Source: Bacteroidales bacterium UBA7258 (GTDB lineage Bacteria; Bacteroidota; Bacteroidia; Bacteroidales; UBA932). From it: a stretch of 64,000 bases of DNA. A model generated the notes under the pieces. The model did not search any database. It saw only the letters and a program-made list of their open reading frames with translations, and had not been told where the DNA came from. The translations under genes were made by a program, and so were the position numbers. Each line of letters opens with the position of its first letter. Position 1 is the stretch's first letter. Shown here one piece after another: positions 28,146 to 35,880 of this stretch. The stretch spans positions 1-64,000 of the forward strand of contig DKSK01000012.1 of NCBI GenBank assembly GCA_002472565.1, in the 5' to 3' direction.

Positions 28146-28982
28146 TTACGAAAGAGAGGCGAAATCGCCGGTGAGCCGGATGAAGTCTTCCACGCCGAGA
28201 CGCTCCGGCCTGAGATCGAAGACGGGGGCTGAAAGGAAGGCTGAGACTTTATCAGGATCGGAAACCTTCTCCAAAGCTATAATTTTCAGAGAGTTGCGCA
28301 ATGTTTTCCGCCTCATCCCGAAGCTCGTTTTGACTATTCTGCGGAAGAGAGCCTCATCGACTCCGAGCTCTTTTCGTGTATTCCTTCTCAGGCGGATGAC
28401 TGCCGACAGAACCTTCGGAGGAGGGGCGAAGGCACCGGGAGGTACAGTGAAAAGATATTCAATATCATACCAGGCCTGGAGGAAAACAGAGAGTATCCCG
28501 TAGGTCTTGCTCCCAGGTTTCTCGGCAAGGCGTTCGGCTACTTCTTTCTGTATCATGCAGACGACCTCCGGGACCCTGTCTCTTTCGTCAAGTACGCGGA
28601 AGAAAATCTGCGAAGAAATGTTGTATGGAAAGTTGCCGATTATAAGATACTCCTTCGGAAACCAGGCTTTCAGATCCATCTTCAAGAAGTCCTCTCCGTC
28701 CAGCCTTCCCTTCATCCTCGGGAAGTGGCTGAGAATATAGGAGGCCGCCTCAGGGTCGAGTTCTACGGCCTTAAGATCGAGGTCTTTCCTCTGCAGGAGG
28801 TACTGTGTGAGAACTCCCATTCCAGGCCCTATTTCCAGGGTCGGGAAAGGCTTTGCCGCGCTTGAGGCCGCCTCCCCCTCTCTTCCCTCCGGCGGTACTA
28901 CGAGGGCGTCCACGATCCTTCTGGCTGCCGAAAGGTCGGTCAGAAAGTGCTGCCCGAGGGCTTTTTTCGGAGTTACATCCAT
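28146..28982 (-). CDS. rsmA: 16S rRNA dimethyladenosine transferase
   Basis: The enzyme (RsmA/KsgA) that dimethylates two adjacent adenines near the 3' end of 16S rRNA late in small-subunit assembly. Seen: KKALGQHFL at the N-terminus, SAM-binding LEIGPGMGVLTQYLL, GNFPYNISSQIFF (target-base site) and the basic C-terminal domain. I set the start at the ATG opening MDVTPKKALGQ, one base after the cupin stop. An in-frame ATG at 29003 would overlap the cupin gene by 20 bases. Confidence 0.95.
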   Translation of the reverse strand: MDVTPKKALGQHFLTDLSAARRIVDALVVPPEGREGEAASSAAKPFPTLEIGPGMGVLTQYLLQRKDLDLKAVELDPEAASYILSHFPRMKGRLDGEDFLKMDLKAWFPKEYLIIGNFPYNISSQIFFRVLDERDRVPEVVCMIQKEVAERLAEKPGSKTYGILSVFLQAWYDIEYLFTVPPGAFAPPPKVLSAVIRLRRNTRKELGVDEALFRRIVKTSFGMRRKTLRNSLKIIALEKVSDPDKVSAFLSAPVFDLRPERLGVEDFIRLTGDFASLS

Positions 28983-28983
28983 G

Positions 28984-29316
28984 CTATCGCACTTCTGCAA
29001 CAACGCAGTAAATTTCGAGATTGGCGGACCCGGTGTTGGTCAGGCTGTGCCAATGGCCTTTTTCGCAGTAGGTCACTTGTCCGGCCTTCACCTTGGATTC
29101 CACGCCGTCTTCATTGACCGTCCCCTCGCCGGAGAGGATGTAGATAAGTTCGCAGTTATTCTCGTGCTGGTGATAGCCGATGCTGCATCCAGGCTCGAGA
29201 TAGGCGAGATTTAGCCGGCAGGTCCCGTCGTAGAACATCTTTCCCATCAGTCTTCCCTTTCCACCCTTGAAGTTGGGGAAGGCTTCATAATTCATTGAAT
29301 TAAAATCTATTGTCAT
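28984..29316 (-). CDS. Small cupin-domain protein
   Basis: A 110-residue single-domain cupin. The metal-binding motif GYHQHENNCELIYILSG and a later GHWHSL supply the usual His/Glu ligands. No signal peptide. Single cupins include isomerases, dioxygenases and ligand sensors, so the function is undetermined. It sits between the transglutaminase lipoprotein (9 bases) and rsmA (1 base) in one run. Confidence 0.8.
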   Translation of the reverse strand: MTIDFNSMNYEAFPNFKGGKGRLMGKMFYDGTCRLNLAYLEPGCSIGYHQHENNCELIYILSGEGTVNEDGVESKVKAGQVTYCEKGHWHSLTNTGSANLEIYCVVAEVR

Positions 29317-29325
29317 TGCATTAAT

Positions 29326-31866
29326 CTATTTCGTGCATTCTCTCAGGAGACCCTCGCCGAGGTTGATGGTGTAGCCGTGTGAGAGGAACCATGCGTTTTT
29401 CCTGCTGTCGGCAACAACGAAGACTGGAAAGTCAGATGATTTCAGGCTTCTGCCGAGAAGTTTTTCTATCTGCGGAGCAAGTCCCCCATCGTCCGTTATC
29501 AGACTTGTAGAGACAGGAAGCTTTCCGAAACGCCCGGCCGAAATATCTTTCTCAAGGCCCGCCTTCTGCTCTTCGGAAGGGCAGACCAGCAGAACCGGGA
29601 TTCTCTCTCTTTCGAAGAGCGGAGCGACCTTGGCTATGTCTCGCAGAGCATGGTCGCAAGGTTCTCCTCCTGCTCCTAGCAGACCGAGCACATATTTCCC
29701 GGCCTTAAGTGAGACACCCTTCGGAGCTGAGAAGGCTCCAATGCGGGCCGGACTCTCGTCCGACTCGCGGATTACAAGTTCTACGGTCGTGGTGGAATCT
29801 TTCACTATGCGGAAGAAGGTGAGCGAGGCCGGTATGCTCCCATCAGGGAGACGCGAGCCACAAACCAGCTCATATTCTCCCTCATCCAGATTCACTCCTT
29901 CGGCGAAAGTCTGCCAGCCGGCTCCTCCGCCCATGTCGACTTCTCCTTCGTCATATTCGAGCAGAGACGGTCTCCCGCCCGATATGCGCGATATGGTGAA
30001 ATTCAGATAATACTTCGGCTCGCTCACTCCTGCCGAAGGCTTGAAGGTCAGTACCAGACGGCCCTCAGGAGCCACGGTCTTCACTCCTCCGTCAAAGTCT
30101 ACGTCCGTCCAGGTTCCTTCCGAGGAGTCTGCTTCCGCCCTCAGGCCCTTCACTCCTGGAGCCGGCCCGAGAGCCGTGGCTGAAGCCTTGCGGTACTGGA
30201 TTTTACCTGTGACCGGATCTTTCCTGGCATCTATGCCGAGAGTCCTGGCGAGGGCCACGAAGAAAATGTCGCGGGACCTTGCCGGAGCCTTGCGTCGATT
30301 CCATACGGCTTTCGGGGACATAGGAATGTCCCAGGCTCCCGGAGTGTCATCCACTTCAATATTCTTGCGGACCCAGGTGATCAGATTGAAAGGGGAGGAT
30401 AGTGAGGATACCTCGTCCGGAGAAAGCACGTCGGCGAAGAAACCCTTGTAGGCCGAGAGATATTCGTTCTCTACGCGCGGGCAGAGTACACTGCCGACGG
30501 CTTGGTAGTTGTCTTCGAGGATTTCAGCACTGACATCCCTGAGGTCCTTTTGGCTCAGAGACGTCAGGAGGGCAATTGAACGAGAGTCGCAGCCATGGGA
30601 ACGCAGGAAGTCCTTTATGATCTGATAGTTTCCATAGGAGCGGAGCAGCAAGTTCTTGACTGTGAGGGTGTCCGCACCTATGGCTCCGGCGGAGACGGCG
30701 AAGATCGCCGCTGTGGTATCGTTCTCGAAGCTGGCCATGTAGGCGTTTCTTATAGAGTCTTCGCTCGAGAGCCGCTTGTCGTTTAGGGCTCTCTGAGCGG
30801 CGCTTACCACCGGCATCACTACATTTTCCGCCGGAGGCACTATATCGAGCGCCTCATAGGCAGATACGGGTACCTTTCCGAGAACGATTCTCACCAGGCT
30901 GTCCCGTCCGAAGGAAGCCAGGGCGTGGCCGCAAAGTCCGTCTTTAGAAGCCCAGACAAGCATATCCCCTTTGCCGGCGCTCATCCTGACCTCTCCCGAG
31001 GCATCGGTGTATTCTGACACCGCAGGATAAAATTCCGCATAGTTGTAGATGCAGAAGGCGACCCTTGCACTGTCAACCGCCCTTCCGAGACTGTCTTCGA
31101 CATGAACTTTTATCGGAGCGACGGCTGTATAGTTAGCCGTTAAGTTAATTTCAGTGTAGTTAGGTCCTTCAAATACGACTTCCTCCGGCCCTTCATAGTG
31201 ACCGAAGACCTTTGTGTGCATCAAGAGCCCTCTGCTCGCAGGAGCATTGAACCAGCCGAGGTCAAGAACTGGTTCCGGCTCGCAGGCTCCGAGAAAATGC
31301 CACTTCCCGTTCGCCCAAGCTTCTACCCAGGCATGGTTGTCATCGGTATGAGCCCAGCGTGGGGTGTAGACCTGGCGGGCAGGAATGCCTACGGAACGGA
31401 GTGCCGCGACAAGGAGGGTGGATTCTTCCCCGCAACGTCCAAAAGAGCTTCGGACGCTCTGGAGCGGAGAGGAGGTACGGGCGTCTGAAGGCCTGTAGGT
31501 GACCTTCTCATGGCACCAGTGATTGACCTCCAGAATAGCGTCTTCGGCCGAAAGGCTGTCTACCAGAGGCTTCAGCTCACGGTAGAAGACCAGCCTGGCC
31601 GTGTCGAGCGGCTCGTTGTTGACTCGTATCGGGATTACGAAATGGAGGAAGAGGTCGTCGGGGACCGAAGCCCCCCATGGCATCTCTTTCCTGGTCTGGA
31701 GAGAGGCTCTGACGTTGGCCCTGAAGAAGGCCTCGTCATTGTCCATTATGTCCGCCGCAGGAGAATATTCGTAGAGGAAGTTCATGGCTTCCTTCTCCAT
31801 GTCGATTTTTCCTGAGCAGCCCGCCAGGGCGAACAGGCAGACTGCGAATAACGCCGAGCGCCTCAT
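29326..31866 (-). CDS. Transglutaminase-core lipoprotein
   Basis: An 846-residue lipoprotein (lipobox ALAGC, Cys 17) with a transglutaminase/cysteine-protease core around residues 100-200. The nucleophile is C145 in FGRCGEEST and the His is H178 in NHAWVEAW; an acidic residue follows in GACEPEP. A beta-sandwich (about 235-330) and a long C-terminal region with further beta-rich stretches follow. It is probably periplasmic or surface-bound and acts on peptide amides, for instance in peptidoglycan or protein processing, but the substrate is unknown. It follows mrp by 9 bases and precedes the cupin gene. Confidence 0.78.
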   Translation of the reverse strand: MRRSALFAVCLFALAGCSGKIDMEKEAMNFLYEYSPAADIMDNDEAFFRANVRASLQTRKEMPWGASVPDDLFLHFVIPIRVNNEPLDTARLVFYRELKPLVDSLSAEDAILEVNHWCHEKVTYRPSDARTSSPLQSVRSSFGRCGEESTLLVAALRSVGIPARQVYTPRWAHTDDNHAWVEAWANGKWHFLGACEPEPVLDLGWFNAPASRGLLMHTKVFGHYEGPEEVVFEGPNYTEINLTANYTAVAPIKVHVEDSLGRAVDSARVAFCIYNYAEFYPAVSEYTDASGEVRMSAGKGDMLVWASKDGLCGHALASFGRDSLVRIVLGKVPVSAYEALDIVPPAENVVMPVVSAAQRALNDKRLSSEDSIRNAYMASFENDTTAAIFAVSAGAIGADTLTVKNLLLRSYGNYQIIKDFLRSHGCDSRSIALLTSLSQKDLRDVSAEILEDNYQAVGSVLCPRVENEYLSAYKGFFADVLSPDEVSSLSSPFNLITWVRKNIEVDDTPGAWDIPMSPKAVWNRRKAPARSRDIFFVALARTLGIDARKDPVTGKIQYRKASATALGPAPGVKGLRAEADSSEGTWTDVDFDGGVKTVAPEGRLVLTFKPSAGVSEPKYYLNFTISRISGGRPSLLEYDEGEVDMGGGAGWQTFAEGVNLDEGEYELVCGSRLPDGSIPASLTFFRIVKDSTTTVELVIRESDESPARIGAFSAPKGVSLKAGKYVLGLLGAGGEPCDHALRDIAKVAPLFERERIPVLLVCPSEEQKAGLEKDISAGRFGKLPVSTSLITDDGGLAPQIEKLLGRSLKSSDFPVFVVADSRKNAWFLSHGYTINLGEGLLRECTK

Positions 31867-31875
31867 ATCTTTGAG

Positions 31876-32943
31876 TTATTTCATTATTTCTTCAACCAGG
31901 TTTTTCGCAAGATTTACGAAGGCGACTCCGTCAGGACGTGAGGACAGAGCGGCAGGTTCTCCGCTGTCCCCGCTCTCGCGTATGCCTTGTACGATAGGGA
32001 TCTGGCCGAGAAGAGGAATCCCGAAGTGCCTGGCCATCTCCACACCACCGTTCTTTCCGAAGATGTAATACTTATTCTCCGGAAGTTCTTCAGGCGTGAA
32101 CCAGGCCATGTTCTCGACAAGGCCGAAAATTTTCCTGTTGATCTTGTCATTTCTAAACATATCGACTCCTTTCTCCACATCGGATAGAGCGACTGCCTGA
32201 GGAGTGGTCACGATGACGGCACCTTCCATAGGTATGTCGTTGACCAGCGAAATATGAATGTCCCCGGTTCCCGGCGGCATGTCTATGAGGAGGAAGTCAA
32301 GTTCTCCCCAATGCACCTGCAAGATCATCTGTTTCAAGGCGTTGCAGGCCATAGGGCCTCTCCATATCAGGGCCTGGCCCTTCTCGGCGAAATAGCCTAT
32401 GGACATCCATTTCACTCCGTATTTCTCGATAGGGAGTATCAATTCTTTACCGTCTTTTTCCTCGGCTTCCGGCATCTGGTCTTCTGTTCCGGTCATTATC
32501 GGAACGGAAGGCCCGTAGACATCGGCATCTGCAAGACCTACTTTATATCCGAGACGGGCTAGGGCAACGGCGAGATTGACCGCCACCGTGGATTTTCCGA
32601 CCCCTCCCTTTCCGGAAGCGACCCCGATTATATGGGCTACATTGTTGACTTCCTCAAGCCCGAGATTAAGACCGGGCTGTTTTTTCTGTGCTGCTTCACG
32701 AACTATGGTGTCTACTTCTATTTCAGTCACTTCCGGAGCCTGGCGGTAAATCGCCGCCTTTACGCTTCCGATGAGATAGTCCGCAAGCGGATCCCTCCTC
32801 TTCGGGAAGGCGAGCGTCACCTTGACCTTGCCCCCGTCAATCTCCACCTTGTCAACCATCCCCAGCTCAACGATGTTCTTGTCACCCTTGGCCGGGTGCT
32901 TCACATCGAAGAGGAACTTCATTATTTCGTTTTCCTTCAGCAT
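31876..32943 (-). CDS. Mrp/ApbC family iron-sulfur carrier ATPase
   Basis: A 355-residue P-loop ATPase of the Mrp/NBP35 family that carries and transfers Fe-S clusters to apoproteins. N-terminal MIP18/DUF59-like domain (about 8-90), deviant Walker A GVASGKGGVGKSTVAVNLA (about 111-129), switch DMPPGTGDIHISL, and AWFTPEE where many homologues keep a CxxC pair. That pair is not visible, so cluster binding by the classical motif is doubtful. Starts one base after the S46 peptidase stop. Confidence 0.9.
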   Translation of the reverse strand: MLKENEIMKFLFDVKHPAKGDKNIVELGMVDKVEIDGGKVKVTLAFPKRRDPLADYLIGSVKAAIYRQAPEVTEIEVDTIVREAAQKKQPGLNLGLEEVNNVAHIIGVASGKGGVGKSTVAVNLAVALARLGYKVGLADADVYGPSVPIMTGTEDQMPEAEEKDGKELILPIEKYGVKWMSIGYFAEKGQALIWRGPMACNALKQMILQVHWGELDFLLIDMPPGTGDIHISLVNDIPMEGAVIVTTPQAVALSDVEKGVDMFRNDKINRKIFGLVENMAWFTPEELPENKYYIFGKNGGVEMARHFGIPLLGQIPIVQGIRESGDSGEPAALSSRPDGVAFVNLAKNLVEEIMK

Positions 32944-32944
32944 A

Positions 32945-35083
32945 TTATTTTACGATATTCATTTCATCGAGAAGATAGCCTGCGCCTCCGACCTTCTCCA
33001 TGGCGAAGAGTACGTAGCGAATGTCTACGCATATGCACCTCTGGAGATTAGGCTCGAAGCAGACGTCGCTTGACATGGACTCCCAGTTGCCGTCGAAGGC
33101 GAGACCGATCAGGTTGCCCTCAGCGTCAAGCACAGGGCTGCCGGAATTTCCTCCGGTAATGTCGTTGTTGGTCAGGAAGCAGGTATGGACTTTGCCGTCC
33201 GAAGCGTCCGCATACTGGCCGAAGTCGCCTTTGGCATAGAGTTCCTTAAGCCTGGCTGGTACGATGAATTCGTAGTTGGTGCTGTCCTCTTTCTCCATGA
33301 CTCCGTCAAGCGTCGTGTAATACTTGTACTCGACTCCGTCCTTAGGCGAATAACCTCCCACTGTGCCGTAGGTCAGCCTCATGGTGAAGTTGGCGTCCGG
33401 ATAGGAAGCCTTTCCCTTCTGCCATTCCAACAGGCCTTTGGTCAAGATCCTGTTGCCTTCCGAAATGTCCTTGCTTCTGGACGCAGCATTTGCGTACATG
33501 CTTATGAGCTTATTGCTTACGGCGTTACTGAACTTGGTTGCAGGGTCGTTGAGCAAGTCTTTTTGAGTCTTGATCTTGTCCAAAGTTTCCGGAGATCTGA
33601 AGGCTGTAGCGTCAAAGAGGCCGTCGATATATTTGTCGGAGTCCGCTGTACGCAGATCTACGCCGTCAATAAGCAGTGGCGAGTCTTCGGTCGTGTTGTC
33701 AAGATAGAAACGGAGCATGACCTTGCCCATCTTGCGCTCGAGAGCCTCGTCATAATCCTTGAACAAGGCGAGCGCAGCCGCCTTTCCGGAGGCAATTGCA
33801 GATGCGGTGTCGGACGGATTCTTTCTCAATGCCGCCCTGAAACCCATATTGAATCTTCCGACAGGGCTTATAGGCCATATTGTATAGATGGAATTCTGTA
33901 TAAGTGTACCCTCTTCATTTGCATGGGCATCTGCGGCCACAGCTTTATCGATCTGGGCTATAGCCTTCCCATACTCGGCCTCTCTCTTCGAATTCTTTGA
34001 TACCCAGGCCATGAAATCGGCCTCTTTCTGCTTCTCTCTTGGTATGATTCCGAGCTTGTCGAAGGCAAGCTGCTCCCCCTGCCACTTTTTCCAGCCGTTG
34101 GCCGAGGAAGCGTATTTGTTGGCATATTTCAGCCTTATTGCAGGATCAGACTCCATGCCCTGGACCATAACGTTCTGCCTTGCCGTCCTCGCCCTGACTG
34201 CGATTCCGTTCTGCCTCATCATTTCTTCAAGCTGGGAGGCCGTCTGGAACCTCTGGGTCCTTCCAGGGTAGCCCATAATCATGGCGTAATCACCCGGCTT
34301 CATCCCCTTCAGAGAAATTTTGAGGCTTCTGGCAGGCACGTAAGGCACATTGTCAGGAGAATATGAGGCTGGCTTGTTGTCGGCTCCGGCATAGACCCTG
34401 AACATCGAAAAGTCGCAGGTCTGTCTCGGCCACATCCAGTTGTCGGTCTCCCCGCCGAATTTACCCATGGACGCAGGCGGAGCCCCTACGAAACGGATGT
34501 CCCTGTATGTCTTGTAGGTCATGAGATAGAAGACGTTCTCATTGTAGAACGGCATGACCTCGACCTCGCAGTCCGGATTCATGGCTGACACTTCTTTCTG
34601 GACATAAACGAAGAAGGAGTCGACCAAGGCCTGGGCGTCCAGACCCTTCTTTCCTGCCTGCCTGCGTACTGACGCTACGTCGTCGGTGATATCCTTCATG
34701 TTCACGAGGAAGGTTACGCTCAGGCCTGGAACAGGAATCTCTTTGTCCCTGGTCATAGCCCAGTAGCCGTCTTCAAGGTAGTTGTGCTCTGGTGTTGAAA
34801 GCCCCTGGATGGAGCTATAGCCGCAATGATGGTTCGTTACAAGAAGTCCTTCGTCTGAAATCATCTCTCCTGTGCATCCTCCGCCGAACTGGACGATTGC
34901 ATCCTTGAGGGAAGAATGGTTGATGGAATAGATTTCATCAGGGCTGAGTCTGCATCCGAGGTCCTTGATGACCTTTCCGTTGAGTTTCTGCAAGGTAGGA
35001 AGCAGCCACATGCCTTCGTCAGCCATTGACGGGAAGGCGGCGGCCATGCTCAAAGCCAAAAAGAAAAGAACTTTCTTGAACAT
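32945..35083 (-). CDS. S46 family dipeptidyl-peptidase (DPP7-like)
   Basis: A 712-residue exported serine peptidase removing dipeptides from peptide N-termini, a family found in Bacteroidota that feed on peptides. Signal peptide about 1-22 (ending SMA). Catalytic His in TNHHCGYSSIQ, catalytic Ser in TGGNSGSPV. The specificity position reads LAFDGN; in the family Gly here marks DPP7-like preference for hydrophobic residues, whereas Arg marks acid-specific DPP11. The ATG at 35083 opening MFKKVLFF is preferred over an ATG at 35110, since it gives a clean signal peptide. Confidence 0.9.
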   Translation of the reverse strand: MFKKVLFFLALSMAAAFPSMADEGMWLLPTLQKLNGKVIKDLGCRLSPDEIYSINHSSLKDAIVQFGGGCTGEMISDEGLLVTNHHCGYSSIQGLSTPEHNYLEDGYWAMTRDKEIPVPGLSVTFLVNMKDITDDVASVRRQAGKKGLDAQALVDSFFVYVQKEVSAMNPDCEVEVMPFYNENVFYLMTYKTYRDIRFVGAPPASMGKFGGETDNWMWPRQTCDFSMFRVYAGADNKPASYSPDNVPYVPARSLKISLKGMKPGDYAMIMGYPGRTQRFQTASQLEEMMRQNGIAVRARTARQNVMVQGMESDPAIRLKYANKYASSANGWKKWQGEQLAFDKLGIIPREKQKEADFMAWVSKNSKREAEYGKAIAQIDKAVAADAHANEEGTLIQNSIYTIWPISPVGRFNMGFRAALRKNPSDTASAIASGKAAALALFKDYDEALERKMGKVMLRFYLDNTTEDSPLLIDGVDLRTADSDKYIDGLFDATAFRSPETLDKIKTQKDLLNDPATKFSNAVSNKLISMYANAASRSKDISEGNRILTKGLLEWQKGKASYPDANFTMRLTYGTVGGYSPKDGVEYKYYTTLDGVMEKEDSTNYEFIVPARLKELYAKGDFGQYADASDGKVHTCFLTNNDITGGNSGSPVLDAEGNLIGLAFDGNWESMSSDVCFEPNLQRCICVDIRYVLFAMEKVGGAGYLLDEMNIVK

Positions 35084-35107
35084 ATTGACATAAGTTATGT
35101 GTTGTTG

Positions 35108-35115
35108 CAAATATA
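35108..35115 (-). promoter_or_regulatory. Candidate -7 box before the S46 peptidase
   Basis: TATATTTG on the minus strand, an exact TAnnTTTG match just upstream of the preferred start and within the rnhB-peptidase spacer. TTTG lies only 12 bases upstream; a properly spaced -33 is absent. Confidence 0.4.
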
Positions 35116-35122
35116 GGGATTA

Positions 35123-35752
35123 TCAGTCAAACAAAGAGGGCTCCAGACTCTTCGGCCTGAAGCTTCTCCGGTGCCATGGAGTAAGTCCGAACTTCTTTAT
35201 CGCCTCCAGGTGTTCCTTCGTGGGGTAGCCGAAGTTCCTCTCCCAGCCATATTCCGGATAAGTTTCCGCAAGTTTCCTCATGAAGGCGTCCCTGTGGGTC
35301 TTTGCCAGGACTGAGGCCGCCGCGATGCTGGCGAAAGTCGCGTCTCCATGAACGACGGTCTGGTAGGGAAAGCCCCCGAAGGGTCTGAACTTGTTCCCGT
35401 CGATCAGCAAGAAGTCCGGCCTGCGCTTCAGTTTCATGACTGCCCTCTGCATCCCTTTCACGCTGGCCCAAAGGATGTTGAGGGAGTCGATTTCCTCCGG
35501 CGAGACTGCTTCTACAGCCCAGTCGGCTTCCGCTTCTATGATGGTCCTGAGTTCGTTCCGGGCCTTTTCCGTCATCTGCTTCGAGTCGTTGAGGCGGGCC
35601 TTGGCCAGGGTGTCTCCGGTCCCGAAAAAGTTTTCAGGCAGAATGACAGCCGCGGTGAAGACAGGTCCGGCGAGCGGGCCTCTTCCGGCCTCGTCGCAGC
35701 CTGCCTCAATTCTTCCCTTTTCCAGGAACTCCTTCAAACGAATCTCTTTCAT
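35123..35752 (-). CDS. rnhB: Ribonuclease HII
   Basis: A 209-residue enzyme cutting RNA in RNA-DNA hybrids and single ribonucleotides in DNA. Seen: GCDEAGRGPLAGP with the first two acidic residues near the N-terminus, LNDSKQMTEKAR, LLIDGNKF (third acidic residue), and ASVLAKTHRDAFM. Complete length. It has a long 5' spacer containing a strong hairpin and is followed by the S46 peptidase gene. Confidence 0.96.
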   Translation of the reverse strand: MKEIRLKEFLEKGRIEAGCDEAGRGPLAGPVFTAAVILPENFFGTGDTLAKARLNDSKQMTEKARNELRTIIEAEADWAVEAVSPEEIDSLNILWASVKGMQRAVMKLKRRPDFLLIDGNKFRPFGGFPYQTVVHGDATFASIAAASVLAKTHRDAFMRKLAETYPEYGWERNFGYPTKEHLEAIKKFGLTPWHRRSFRPKSLEPSLFD

Positions 35753-35788
35753 GGTGTCTGTTGTCTAGATGCCCTTCGGAAATGACAA

Positions 35789-35816
35789 GTCCGGGCCACC
35801 TCGTGATGGTCCGGAC
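35789..35816 (-). promoter_or_regulatory. Strong hairpin in the rnhB 5' spacer
   Basis: Twelve-base arms (35789-35800 and 35805-35816) pair around a TCGT loop (ACGA in the RNA) with one mismatch and one G-U pair. No T run follows, so it is not a terminator; it may shape mRNA processing or stability. Confidence 0.4.
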
Positions 35817-35830
35817 AATAAAGATAAGAA

Positions 35831-35867
35831 TATTTACCCGTTTTCGTCGCCTGGCGGAGGGTAAATA
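35831..35867 (-). terminator. Terminator-like hairpin after the EF-G paralogue
   Basis: Nine-base arms TATTTACCC / GGGTAAATA with a 19-base loop, then a T-rich stretch on the minus strand, 14 bases past the stop of the EF-G paralogue. The long loop makes it only moderately convincing. Confidence 0.5.
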
Positions 35868-35880
35868 CATTATTTCAGAC

